Positions 14,246 through 26,824 of a DNA stretch of 64,000 bases are shown here, piece after piece (positions within the stretch are counted from its first letter, which is position 1; every line of letters begins with the position of its first letter). The notes below the pieces were generated by a model, which did no database searches, had not been told where the DNA came from, and saw only the letters and a list, made by a program, of their open reading frames with translations. This DNA comes from Plasmodium malariae (taxonomy: Eukaryota; Apicomplexa; Aconoidasida; Haemosporida; Plasmodiidae), in contig NC_041788.1 of assembly GCF_900090045.1 (NCBI RefSeq), positions 62,001 through 126,000 of the forward strand, written 5' to 3'. A program made the translations under genes and the position numbers.

Positions 14246-15248
14246 TTACTTTTTTATGAACTTAATTTTTTGATATTTTTTTACTTTTTTATGGTAGTAA
14301 ACGATTCCTAATATAAGTGTTACACCTAATATTAAGAAAGCTATTAAATATATTAAACATAATAGATACCTAAAAAAGCCATATACGTAATCGTAGTCAT
14401 TTATAAAATCTAACGTACGGCTTTCCTTAATCCATTTTTTTAATTTTATTGTTTTCTCAGACTTGAATAAAAAACCTAAAGTAGAATTTTTCAATAAGCT
14501 ATTTAAAGAACCGTACCACGAACCTCCAAGGTACAAACGCAATGTATCAAACAACCCCTTTATAATAAAACGAAAGCAAGAAATATTTATTATCATCGAT
14601 AATGATAACAATAATAACAATAATAAAGGTACAGAAAATCGTAATGCTAATTTTTTACGTATTATTTTTTTGTAAGTTTTGTAACTAATTGTCCTGTTAT
14701 TTTTAAGAAAATCTTCAAAATCAAGTTCTTTGAATATGTTTTTTTCCATATGGGATAATTTTATTGTCTCAAATATATTAGACTTATTTTTCTTACACAG
14801 TTTATGGTCTCCAGTATTATTTAGTGAACGTACATCTTGTTGTTTCATTTTTCGTCTGTTCCTTTCTTCGTTTATATATATATCCTTTTCTTTATTCATT
14901 ATTTTATTATGTATCTCTTTTTTTAAATGTAAAATATTTGAATATTTATCCTGTTTACATTTTGCTAGTAATCTATAGGTTTTTATATGTAATTTACATC
15001 TAGTGATTTTTTTCTTATATAGGAATTTGTCAAACAAACTCTGAAAAACAAAGAAAATAATTATTATTTATATAAAAAAATATTCTCATACTGAATAACA
15101 GCGTTAATAAATATTAAACACTAAATATATAAATAATATGTGTTTCTTTATGTTATAATACCATATAACTGAAAAAATGACATATCGCACTAAAAAAGAT
15201 AAAAATAGAAACTTTAATAAAAATAGGTAACTTAATTTCTTGTTCCAT
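14246..15248 (-). CDS. fam-l family exported two-TM protein
   Basis: Exon 1 is 15162-15248 (29 codons beginning MEQEIKLPIF) and exon 2 is 14246-15040. They are separated by a 121-bp phase-0 intron with GTATTA at the donor and TTTTTCAG at the acceptor. The product is about 293 aa: hydrophobic leader, RLLAK at 52-56, a hydrophilic linker, the block 'HMEKNIFKELDFEDFLKNN' (about 126-144), a very Leu-rich TM1 (about 162-182), a variable loop, TM2 (about 252-278) and the basic tail 'YYHKKVKKYQKIKF'. Motif order and tail mark it as fam-l. It is paired with the fam-m gene 2.6 kb upstream on the same strand. The first in-frame codons of exon 2 lack an ATG, so the leader exon is needed. No frameshift or stop was seen. 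Function is unknown; export into the host erythrocyte is predicted. Confidence 0.88.
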
Positions 15249-17827
15249 GATATATATATTTTCATAACACAACGTATTAAGTGAAATAAATAATTATCAA
15301 TCATATAATCACCTAATAATATAGGATAGCTGTTATAATGAAAAGTAATTTTATTAATGCTTTGTAAGAACTTAATGAAATATATTTGAGTTTAATTTTT
15401 TTGATAATGAAGAAAAGCAAAAATAACTTTAAAAATAATATAAAACAATTTTTTTTAATTTTATTTTTAAAAAATTATTCTTCTTTAAAAAATAATAATT
15501 TTCACTGTTCTTAAATATTAAAAACATGTAATTTAATAAATAGCGAAGTAGGGTAATTAAATAAAACGTTATTATTATTTTTCTAAAACAAATTAATAAG
15601 AAAATATAAGATTTATTAATATATATAACATCTGAGTTTATGTATAATATAGAATATATAGAATACATATACTATAGAATGTATATATTATAAATTATAT
15701 ATTATTCTATATTTTTAAATAATAATATCTAATTTAGAAAATTTCTTTTTTACTAAGAATTTTAATTTATTTACATATTTTGGAAAATTACTATAATATT
15801 TAATAATCATAAAAATTATTGTGATATTTTAATAATAGTATTAATAAATAAAGAAAATTTTTTTTTACAACATTTTGTGTTAGTTTATTTATAGTGTTGA
15901 CATTAATATCCAAGTAAACAAACAATATTTTTGTGTGGTCTATAAGATGTTTAACTTATCGAATTTATAGTGTACTACGAAAACTATAAAACAACATATT
16001 TTTTAAAGGTTAAAAATAATTATAATTTTTTAAGTTACATAAAAATATATGAAAATTATAATTTTTATTTAATTTTTTCCCCCATTACTAATATAGATGA
16101 AATATTTTTATGTTCACCTACATATTTTATTTATTTTTTTTAACTATATATTTATATTTAAAAAAATTATAGTAGAAAAAAAGAGAATGACAAAAAATAT
16201 ATTCTTAAATTTTCATTTTATATGTTTTGAAGTCAGAATAGAGTTTTTAGTGTTATGTATTAGTCTAATTCCATCAATAATAAAATTATATAATGTTTTG
16301 TGTTAATACATTATTCCTATCATAGATATTAGAGATAAATTTCATAAAATAACTTAATTAAAATTTATTAGAACATAATAGATTTACTCATTCTCTTATT
16401 CATTATAACAACATATTTTTGCACTATAAGAAAAATATAATATTCAATATTCCTATTGAATAAGAAAATGCACTTATACATTTTGATGTATTCCTAGAAA
16501 CAACTTAAACCCCAAGCCCCAAAGATAGACCTGTATTTACAAATTCTATATGAAGAAAGAATTTTGTTTTTTTTACTATAATTTTATATAAAAAATTATA
16601 TTTATAAATATGAATGAATTAGTAATATTCGATATATATTACATGTGTTTTTATATGTATTCATAATAATATCAAAATTTTAGTAAATATCTTTATATAT
16701 AACTACAAAAACAGAATACACATATTTAAATAAATACCTATATATAATAAAAAGCTCGTATAAAACATATATTTACTTTAATAAATTTTAAGGATAATTT
16801 AAACCTTTTCAATATTAAAATAATTTATTAGAAATTCACCTTTATCAGATGGTAAAAAAAAGGATTTGTACTTAATAATATAAATATATGATTAAATTTA
16901 ACTAACTAATTTAATCTCCGTGTGACATAAAAAATTAAATATAAAATATATTTATTTATTATGTTTCAATTTAGAATATATTTATTTAATGTTTGCAAAA
17001 TTTAATTAATGCTATAATAAAGCATAATAAAAAATGATAAATATTTTTGATTCTTCAATTAAATACATTGGTTTAGGATAACATATTTAGTACAATATTA
17101 TAAATAATCCCTATTTAATATGGATATTTTTTTCATTATATATATAATTTCGCATTTATGCAATGCATAAAGAAATAAAATTTATTAAGGATATTTTACT
17201 AGTAAGTACTTTTTATTAAATATTTTACATAAATTATATCATATAGAGTATTAAGTTCTTGCATAAATTAAATATATATATAATACGCACATATCAATAT
17301 AATTATATATCTTCAATACCTTTCATAAAATACAAAACAAGTCACATTTAGTGTTAACCTGAATATAATAAAATATTTACTTAACGCTAACAAGTAACAA
17401 TTTTAGTCTAGAAAAAGATATAAAATATAAAAAAGCACTTAATTATTATAATACAAATTATCACAATATTCAAAAAGGATATATGTATTGCGACAGTATA
17501 CATTTAATATAAAGAACAATAAATTAATTTTCATAAAAATGCATATAAATACATAAATATATATATTTTATCAAATGAATTTAATATAGATTAATTAATA
17601 CATTAAAATATATAATGTAAGACATTAGAATATTATGATTCTTCGAAAAATTAAAAAGTTAATTTTTTACTGCGGTCATAAAAAATCCCGTATATTCAAC
17701 ACATGTATTTGTAGAGTTAGGATAATCATAGTCATATTTATTAATAACATAAAATTAAAAATATCAAAAATATCATATTATATTAATAACGTTATTACAG
17801 AAAAATACATACTTATAATTATTAATG
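15249..17827. other. Intergenic between paired fam-l and fam-m genes
   Basis: This combines the 5' flank of the fam-l gene and the 3' flank of the fam-m gene. It holds the shared upstream element at 15631-15680 and a small G+C-rich blip at 16500-16535 with two C4 runs. Open frames such as 15429-15668 minus and 16097-16306 plus are low-complexity and not supported as genes. Confidence 0.5.
15631..15680 (-). promoter_or_regulatory. Conserved element about 400 bp upstream of fam-l gene
   Basis: 'tctgagtttatgtataatat' followed by 'agaatatatagaatacatat' lies 383-432 bp upstream of the ATG at 15248. It matches the equivalent element of the other fam-type genes in the TGAG(T/C)TTAT core and in the following AGAATATAT(A)G text. 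Confidence 0.42.
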
Positions 17828-18754
17828 CTACTCAGATATATACTTAATTTTCTTATATTTTTCATTATTTCGTAAGATCTTAGGGATAATTAATATAATT
17901 AAAACAGCTAATATAATGGTAATTATGAAAAATGTTGCTAGAAAAAAATATTCTACTCCTGGTATTGCTTGTGTTGCTTCTCCTGTTCCTGTACCTGTTC
18001 CTAGACCTAATGTTTTATATATAAATTTCCAACAATCTTTAAATGGTGTAAAATGTGGACTTTCACTTAACTCATATACACGTACTATTGGTAATCCTAT
18101 TCCCAATAAGAAAAAAAAAAAGATTATAGTAATTCCACATCCGTAACTTCTAAATTTTATTTTTTTTAAAGCTATATTTTGAATTCTCCTTTTTTTTTCA
18201 AGAAAAGTATCATAATCCTTTTTTTTAACCCATTTTTTTTCAAAATGAAAATACTTTCCATCAAACATTCCATTATTATAATCTAAAACTTCTGTATAGT
18301 ATTGCGCCTTATCTAGTATGCTTCTATTAGCTTGTTTTTTTATTTCTTTCGACCCTTTTTCATTATTAGATAAATTTCTTTTTTTCCATTCCCCATAATT
18401 TGACATATCGTCCTTTAACTCTATATTATTTGAACTCATATACTGTTTATGTTTTCCTAGTAATCGATTATTTATTGTGCCGAATTTATGATCAAAGTCG
18501 AATTTCTCATTCACAGATCTGTTAAAAATCCTCTAAAAAGAAAAGAAATTTAAATATGTACTATTTATTAGAATGTAAAACCTAACGTAAAAAAAAAATA
18601 TTTATTAATAAATATAAAATACTTAGAATAAATATAATACAAATATCCTTAAATAATATTATCATACTACATAACGGTTAAAATGACATATCCACGTTAA
18701 TAGGAAAAACGCAGTAATTTTAATAAATAATATTAGATTAATTTTTTGTTCCAT
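17828..18754 (-). CDS. fam-m family exported two-TM protein
   Basis: Exon 1 is 18668-18754 (29 codons beginning MEQKINLILF) and exon 2 is 17828-18532. The phase-0 intron is 135 bp with GTATGA at the donor and TTTTTAG at the acceptor. The product is about 263 aa. After the leader come RLLGK at 52-56, a charged linker, the fam-m block 'AQYYTEVLDYNNGMFDGK' (about 105-122), 'FHFEKKWVKKKDYDTFLEKK', TM1 at about 160-179, TM2 at about 224-246 and the tail 'NNEKYKKIKYISE'. The loop between the TMs holds a Gly-Thr repeat (about 206-213) coded by an imperfect six-base repeat, which I did not see in the other copies here. Its intron, exon 1 and 5' flank match those of the fam-l gene at 35104-36100, although the C-terminal families differ. 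Function is unknown; likely exported. Confidence 0.88.
17965..18006 (-). repeat. Imperfect Gly-Thr coding minisatellite
   Basis: Inside the fam-m exon, the coding strand carries alternating GGAACA, GGTACA and related six-base units coding for Gly-Thr. It lies in the predicted loop between the two TM segments, where length variation would be tolerated. Confidence 0.6.
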
Positions 18755-21161
18755 AATATTCGCCATTAATATTTTATTTTATATATTAAAGAAAATAATA
18801 ATAATATTATTATATACTTGCAAATACAAGGTATGCTATATATATTTTAAAATCCTTTGTTTTTACCTATATGTGAATACTTAATAAAATATATATAACT
18901 ATAATATATATTACATTTAAAAAAAGAAATATTCCAAAAATTATACTATTAAAATTTTATGTTAAAGCTACTATAAAAAAAATAAACGTTCATTTTAATA
19001 AAATAAATTGAATACATTCATAAATAATCAGAACATGTTATTTAAATATTTAACGTAATGCATTGAATAAAATATATTTTTTTTAATTCTTTTCATAACA
19101 AAGTAAAAAGAAAAATATATGTTCCATGAATATTTAGAAATATTGAGCTTATATAGAATATGTAGTAGGTATAAAATATATATATTATACATTTATCTAC
19201 ATAATACAGAATAATTACAAATATTTCGGATTTTATTCTATTAATAAATCCTATTTTATTAAGATTCTATTTTAGAATTACATGTAAATATTATTAAACA
19301 TATTAATAATATAACTAAAATAACTGTTATATTATATGAAAAAAACAAAATTATATGTTATGTGAATTATAACACATTATTTATTTACTGATTAATCATA
19401 TACTGTATTTTATATACTATAAGATATATAAAAAATAAAATTTATTATATACTATCTAATCAATGAAGAAAACTATTTTTTAAAGAAAAATTTTGATTGA
19501 TATTTTATTTTTGTATGATAATTTTTGAAATTTATTATTTTAAATTAAGTTTAACTTATAATATTTTTTATAAACAAAATAATTTAAAATTTTCAATATA
19601 ATGTGTTTTTTTTTTTTTTAAATAAATATATATATTTAAAAGTAATATAATAAAAAAATAAAAATTATAAAGAAACATAATGAAATTTTTTTTAGAAGTG
19701 AACTTTTTTATTAATCTTTATGTAAATATTATCCCAAATTTTCTAGAACTACGCGTGTTTTTTCGAAAAATGTAAATACATAGGTTCTTTCATACGTTAT
19801 GCAATATATTTTTAAATGCCCATGTCGTATGGTAACTAACAAAATATTGGTTTTAATTTTAGGAATAAACTTTAATTTACATAATGGCATTTTTTAAAAA
19901 ACTTAACTTATATAACATAAATGTTCATATATAAATTTAATGAAAAATAATATATATTATCCTCATATAATTGAAACTTTTAGTCAAAAAACAGTATAAT
20001 ATTAAGATTAAAATATATTGCAGCTTATAGTTTTCATAAATGTATAATATTTTTATTAATTAGCATATAATATAACTTGTTTTTTGTTTACATAAGTTTA
20101 TATTATTAAAAAAATATTAAAAACATCCAATAAAATTCTTTGTTATTAATGTAGAATCCTTATCCTTTAGAACATATTTTGGTATCTACAATTTCTGCTG
20201 TAAACAAAAGTAAAGAATAAAAATGTAAAGTACCACAAATATATCAATTATTATCTACATATAATGATGTTATGAAAAAAGTTTATTTACCTTAAAATTT
20301 ATTTTCAAATTGTTTAATTAAACATTATTATATCTATATTATTTTTTTTTTTTTTAAAATACATATTATTTAAGACAGAACAAAACGAATAAGTATTCTA
20401 TAAAGCCTGCTAATAATAGATTAATATTCATACAAAAAAACTTTTGTCTTTATACAATTAAAAACAAAAAAATATAATAAATTTTAATTAACAAATTTAT
20501 TTATTTACAGATATCTAAGTAATTCTTATCAAATAGTTTTTTATCTAATCATTATGCAAGTTATATAATGATACATGTATTTTAAGCCATTCATTTATTT
20601 ATAAACTTTCATTAATTCCAAAATTTTTAATGTACTACTAAGAATTAATTTATAAAACAAAAATATTATTAGTTTGTATTTTTAATTTCATTCTAAAGTA
20701 TACATAAAATCGAAAAATACATTAAAAATATTTTTATATGAAATAATCTTTGAAACATATACCTCTCATAATAATTTCCACAGAATATTTCTTAATATTT
20801 CTATAAAATATACATACTGACAAAAAATAAATCATATAGTTTTAGTTTTAGTAAATAAGAAACAACAATATATATTTAAATTAAAACGATAATATAATAA
20901 ATTTCTTTAAGAAATTCTTCATATAATCAAATATAACCATAAAAAAAACCCAAAAAATATAAAATTCTTAAAAATCTATATTACCTTAATAATTGAGAGA
21001 ATTTGTATTAATTCCAAACTTGTATATCAAATAAAGGGCGATCATATACTATATGATAAAGTTTTACATTAAAACTTTATGCATATAATTTTCTCACATA
21101 TAGTTATTACTTTTGCCAGAAATATTTAGCTATACGTATTTAATATTACAATGAAACAAAA

Positions 21162-21192
<31 letters not shown>

Positions 21193-21663
21193 TATAGGTA
21201 TAACAAGTTAGAATAATAAATTAACTAATAAAAATACAGTATAATAGTAAATGAAAAATAGAACCATACGAACCATAATAAATATTTAATAAATACTTTT
21301 TACTTTTGTGTGTCAGTACATATATATATTATCTATGAATTATAATAAAATTTATGTACATACAAGACACAGTTGTTTTTTCGAAGATAATATAATTAAG
21401 CATAAAGAATACCTTTACTAGTTATATGAAAAAGCTCTTTTCTATAATCGGTGAATTTACTACTAGACTTTATATTCATTTCCTTGAATATAAAATACCT
21501 TATTTGAATAATATTATTAGAATATAAATAAACGTAGAAATACTTATATAGGCTATGATAATTCAACTTTATGTCCATTATTACTAATAAATACCAATGA
21601 TATATTTTCAATTATAAGCCAATTATTATTAAAAGTTGAAATAATATATACAAAATAAATTAT
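18755..21663. other. Intergenic, 5' flank of fam-m gene
   Basis: This is the long 5' flank inside duplication copy 1. It includes the shared upstream element (19143-19190), a T run at about 19607-19619 that recurs at the same relative position in copy 2, and an A run followed by (TA)13 at 21158-21196. The open frame at 21396-21611 (minus) is degenerate in copy 2, has no motif and is not called. Confidence 0.55.
19143..19190 (-). promoter_or_regulatory. Conserved element about 400 bp upstream of fam-m gene
   Basis: 'ttgagcttatatagaatatg' and the following 'tagtaggtataaaatat' lie 389-436 bp upstream of the ATG at 18754. The match to 36478-36525 in duplication copy 2 is nearly exact, and the element is recognisable upstream of other fam-type genes. 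Confidence 0.48.
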
Positions 21664-22040
21664 TTAAATAAATAATAGAAATACCACTAAAAAAGGTATT
21701 ACAGATAGTGCAAATATCAAAGCTGTACTTTTATATTCTGAGCGTACTAAACGTTTTTTCTGTGAAGAATTCTTACATGTCCTATATTTATATATATGAC
21801 TCAATGTCCTATATAGCATTTTCTAAAAAAAAAAATCTATCTCTTCACACGGTTTACATATAATTGATGTGAATTTCGTCACTAAAATTTTGAATGAAGC
21901 TTTTGTATTATTTATATTCATAGATTCATACTTTCCATTAAATTTTTAAATATATTTATCGTCTTCACTTTTTGAAAAATAATACTATTTACAAAATAAT
22001 GTAACTTTTAATACTACATTTTTTGTCTACTTCTCACCCT
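21664..22040 (-). pseudogene. Degenerate exported-protein gene, copy 1
   Basis: Starting at an acceptor-like 'tttcag' (exon edge about 22040), the minus strand can be read as remnants of one protein with several stop codons. A hydrophilic part (with 'SEDDKY' and 'KYESMN') leads into an open C-terminal part. That part has a basic stretch 'KKRLVRSEYKS', then a hydrophobic run of about 20 residues (likely TM), and a stop at 21664-21666. The homologous interval at 38850-39232 reads as the same protein with different lesions, which makes a decayed common gene the best explanation. The last part, from about 21820 down, is uninterrupted and could still be a terminal exon. I do not recognise the family; a basic run before a C-terminal TM is common in Plasmodium exported proteins. 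Confidence 0.5.
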
Positions 22041-23243
22041 CTGAAAACAAAATATTCGTTTATGAAAATAATGTTCTGCTGGAAATTGTCACATTATCTA
22101 AAGATTTATTAAAGCCTATTACAATCAAAATTAAGTATAACAATCATTCACGAAATTATATACTTACTCATTAAGGTACTATTAATAATAATATAATATG
22201 AGGTAGATAATAATATTAGGCAAATTTTCTAGGATGATATTATTACAACTCATATTAATTAGAAGGTTACAAATTATATAGAAGAAATATAGGAGTTTTC
22301 ACTAAAATGAAAAATTTCACTTTCCTATTCACATAAAAATCATTCGTTCTTATAATATCCTTGAGCGTGTAAACAATTTAACATATTTTAACAAGTTACT
22401 AATAAAATGATATTGTCATTTGATTTATGAATATTTTTTTTTTGTTTTTAAAAAGACATTAAAAATAAGTAAAATACAAATATAAAGCTTAAAAAAGAAA
22501 ATATAATTTTAAAAATGTTCTAATGAATATTTGCAATAATGTTATTTATTAGTAAAGTAACACTTTTTACAGTGAATGTTTGAACAGTAAATATTATAAA
22601 AAAATGTTTGAAATATATATATATATTTCCCCATAGAACTATTAAAAAATTTTGTTATTTATAACATTTAGAAATATAATAAAATTGATCTTTTAATGTT
22701 TAATGATTTAATTTTGTAGTTAATATAAAAAATATATATATACATTGAATACACATATTGACATATATATTACAAATATAACTATTAATTTTTTTCTCAT
22801 TAACCTCAAAAAAAAAAATAGCTCTGTACGCTTACTATAATTGTTAAACATTATTAATTAAAAAAATTAAACTTATATGAAACTTAATACTAATTATAGA
22901 ATGTGAAAAAAAAATAAATATAAGTTAAAATTTTTCTTTGTTTCAAAAAATACAAGCTACACGTTAAATATATTTCGAATATTTAGAACATTTATGCAAT
23001 GTTATATTAAATTTTGTATTCTTTGAGTGAAAACACCTATAAAATTTGTATATTTTAAAAAGGGAAATCCAAATGTGCGGTTACATAATTTTATATCTAA
23101 TAAAAATATTCGTGGAAATTTAAATCAATTATTCATATTCATCCAAATAAAAGTACCATATATAAATAATTTACATTTATTCTCGTAATATTTAACTTGT
23201 TTCTAAGTAAATATATATATCATAAATAATTAGTATTATTAAA

Positions 23244-23284
<41 letters not shown>

Positions 23285-23739
23285 AAAACAGACACATTAA
23301 AAAAACATTATACAATAAATGTTGGACGAAATATATCCTAGTTTTATTAAAATTTAAGAATATATATTAATTTTCATATTTCATATCAAAATATTTAAGT
23401 ATATATTAGTGATTTCATATATACTACATATTTCAATAATATTATTCCAGTACTTAGTATCATTAAGAATACAATAAATTTTTTTAAACTATGAAATAAA
23501 TACTCTTTTGCAGAAAATAATTATGCTTAATAATGGTGCTAACTATTTTTTTTGATGATAAATTACATTTTAGAGTATCTAGAAATGTTAGATTAATATT
23601 ACATTACATATACTAGAAAAAGTTAAAACGTTATAGAGTAATTTTTTTGTAATAGAGAATTAAGCCTAATAATTTCAAATGTGAGGAGACAATTAATATA
23701 TTTAAATTACGTAAATGTATTTCATTATAAATATTTTAA
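22041..23739. other. Intergenic
   Basis: The end of duplication copy 1 (to about 22600) is followed by A+T-rich DNA with a (TA)n tract at 23247-23279. No supportable gene was seen. Confidence 0.5.
23247..23279. repeat. (TA)n microsatellite
   Basis: An uninterrupted AT dinucleotide tract of about 33 bp in intergenic DNA. Confidence 0.9.
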
Positions 23740-24110
23740 TTAAGTTTCTATCTTTTCTATTTCCATCTGTATAGCACAATATATACAATACTCATTTTTC
23801 AAAATATATATTCTGTATTCTTTGATGGATTTTGATGTAGGACTTATCTTTTTGGTAATAAGTTTATTCTCATTTATATCTATTAATCTGTGTTTTAATT
23901 ATTATTATCTTGTTTGGAGTTATTTCTCATATCTTTTAATATAATTAGTCTTGATATTTTCTGGAAATTTGTATTTTCTCTAATATTTTTTAAGTGATGT
24001 TTATATATTTTTTTTCTTTCCTTTACATTATCTTCTTATTCATCATTTGATAACGTCTTTTTTTTCAAAATTATATTTTTTCTTAAAAATTTATTATGCG
24101 TTGTACTAAT
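23740..24110 (-). pseudogene. Degenerate Lys/Asn-rich protein gene remnant
   Basis: The minus strand reads as a hydrophilic protein in two frames joined by a frameshift near 23910. The upstream part carries 'ERKKIYKHHLKNIRENTNFQ' and contains one internal stop (near 24043). The downstream part carries 'ENKLITKKISPTSKSIKEY' and 'KNEYCIYCAIQMEIEKIET', ending at a TAA at 23740-23742. Purine-rich coding-strand bias over about 370 bp supports former coding function. I could not assign a family. No leader exon was found. Confidence 0.5.
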
Positions 24111-26824
24111 AATATAATATATTTGTAATGCAAACAAGTATCTTTTTTTTTCCTGTGATTTATAGTTTTATTAAACAGGAACTAAAAATAAGGCTTAATA
24201 ACATATTTTACTATTTTGAAAAGAGATTTACCACTTAAGAAGAAAATTGTGTTTACAAAAATGAAATAAAAGACAACAAAAAATATTAAAAAAAAATAAT
24301 TTTATTAAAATTAAAAATATATATATTTGAAAATTCTTCTTTTCGATACTTTTTATTTTTTTTCTTGAAACAAACAATGATTTATAGAAATACAAGTATA
24401 TAACTATATTTACTGCTACTCTATATAACTATTATATAACGCTATGATTATACTGTAGATAAAATAACTAATGTATCAAAATAATATACCAAATCAAAAT
24501 TTTTTGCTTATTTCTAATTTAAAATTTACATGGGTTGCTCAAATTTTTATATAGAATATATAACTTCTAAATTAAATTTAATTTTTTAAGAGACATGTGT
24601 TTTTTATTTTATACATTTTAAATATCATATGACCAGAATTACTGTTTCCATTTTAGATGCTCACTTTTGAAATAGATAATATTTTATACCAATTTGATAT
24701 TTACATTTTTATTTTATTTTATTATGCTTTTTGTACTGATGAATAAAAAATACATATATATTCATAAAAATCTGTACTTTTAATTTTTGAATACAGAATT
24801 TATTATTATATAATTAACAAGTCTATACAACTTATAAAATGAAGTAAAATACAAATAGAAGAATTAAAAGATTTTACCTAAACCTTATTATCTTTTTTTC
24901 CTTTTATTTAGTTCTATTTTTTTATAAGTATTTACTTGATAAATTTTTTCTTTAAAAATAAATAAAAGTTTATTTGTTATAAATAATAACAAATATTTGG
25001 TTTTTATTCTTTTTATTGTTTTATATGTATGTGTATATAAAATTACGTACATAAAATAAAAGGGGAAAATCCATTTTTATTTTATTTTTTTTTTTTTTCA
25101 TTTATATGTTTGCAGCATCATAATAAAAATAACGAATAATACACACTCAATATTTTTATTCCTTTTTATATTTAACTCTTTTTGTCTCTATGTTTGTAAA
25201 AATGGTTTTTTAAATATAAAACTTGCGCAAATTATGAATATAATTTTTTATTATCTTTAATAAAAATAAATATACATCGAAAATAAAAATAATAACATAT
25301 AAATATATAAAATATTTCATATAAATTCATGGTAGATTTTCGTTATTCTAAATATCTTTTTTTTTTTTTTTTTCTAATTTTTATCTTATAAAATAAAAAA
25401 AGATTTTTTGAAATCTTCGTTGAAACATGTTTAAAATAAATTTCATTTTTATAAATTTTGTTTTCTAATGACATAAAAATTGATAAAATAAACATAAAAT
25501 TTTTAATAAATAACAATAATCTTATTAAATAAAAAAAAAAAAAAAAAAAAAAGGGATATAATATATTATTCTTTTCTAGGCATTTTGAAATAAATGTTAT
25601 AGCATGTTATAACATATGATATATGATAAATAAACGTAAAATAGCAGCACATATACAAAAATGAAAAATATTACGATATTACTTTTCACAATTATTTTAT
25701 TATAAATGAAAAGTAAAACACGTATTGTGAATACATTTTCTAATGAAAAATATGATACATAAATTATAATAATAAATTTTATTTGATATATGAATCTATA
25801 TTATTATCATTCTGCAGATACAAAATGATTTCATTAATAAATTTTATTAAACACTTTAGAAAATTATTAAATACATTTTTCTATTATCGTTAACTTATGA
25901 TAATAATCAATTTATAGTATGATAATATCTAATTTTTGTATATATTTATATATACAATACAAAATTATATATTATACATAGTCAAATGTAAAATGAACAT
26001 AAAATGTTAATAATTATATGTAATGGAGGGGAGAGAATTAAGGGATTATTTTATATTTATTCAATGTAATTTATTCAGAGAACAATAAATTTATAATTAA
26101 AACTAATTTTTTAAAAAGTTATATTTTTAATTTAACAAAAAAATACTTATTCTCAGATATAATATTTACATTTTATTTAAATTCCTCCTTCATTTACTAA
26201 TATTCTAATTTCAGCAATTATCATGATGTTTTTCTTCTTAACGAACATATATATTATTATAAAATATAGTAAACATTAATCCAAATAATTTTAATGGTGT
26301 TATTTTAACATTAGAAACAGAGAATAATTAATAGGAGCGAAAAAGCTATACTCTCGAAAGAAATAGTATCTATATATTTATAATATAATAAAAAATCAAA
26401 GTAGATTCCTAAATAGATATTTCAATATAATGTACAATTTATATAAATATATATTAAAATTAACTTAATTTTCTGCAAAATATATATACACAACTACATA
26501 ATCCCAATATGAATAATAAATAATTGGAAAGCTATTTTTCTGAATAAATTTTTTTTAATTACAATAAATTAATATATTTTTCCAAATTATTATATTAATA
26601 ATTAAAGTCTTTTATTTTATATTATATAGAATGTACTTTATTCCTATAATATTAAGTAAAAATTAATTAAGACATTTTTCTAAGGAATTTCTTTTTAAAT
26701 TTTATGCATGACAAAAGGAATATACTACATATAAATGTACTATGGAGCATTTCTTTTATTTGTATATGTATTAACATGATATCAATATAATTTATTTTAT
26801 TTAATTCATATATTCTTTTATACA
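24111..26824. other. Intergenic upstream of pir gene
   Basis: A+T-rich with long homopolymers, including a T run at about 25360-25374 and a 22-base A run at 25531-25552. The last few hundred bases are presumably the pir promoter and 5' untranslated region. No other gene supported. Confidence 0.55.
25531..25552. repeat. Poly-A tract (22 bases)
   Basis: Uninterrupted A homopolymer in intergenic DNA, ending at 'ggg'. Length in the assembly may be unreliable. Confidence 0.85.

Larger units (their letters stand above)
18532..22600. repeat. Segmental duplication, copy 1
   Basis: From the exon 2 acceptor of the fam-m gene outward (intron, exon 1, 5' flank and an upstream pseudogene), this interval aligns by eye with 35871-39810 in the same order and orientation. 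Good anchors are 'ttgcagcttatagtttt' (about 20020 against 37360), 'ttctgctgtaaa' followed by 'tttatttacc' (20190-20290 against 37540-37640), and the (TA)n tract (21171 against 38339). The copies are clearly diverged, with many substitutions and small indels. Confidence 0.8.

Noticed and set aside
14463..14978. Plus-strand open frames across the fam-l exon 2
   Set aside because: They are antisense shadows of the minus-strand fam-l gene, which has introns, leader and family motifs.
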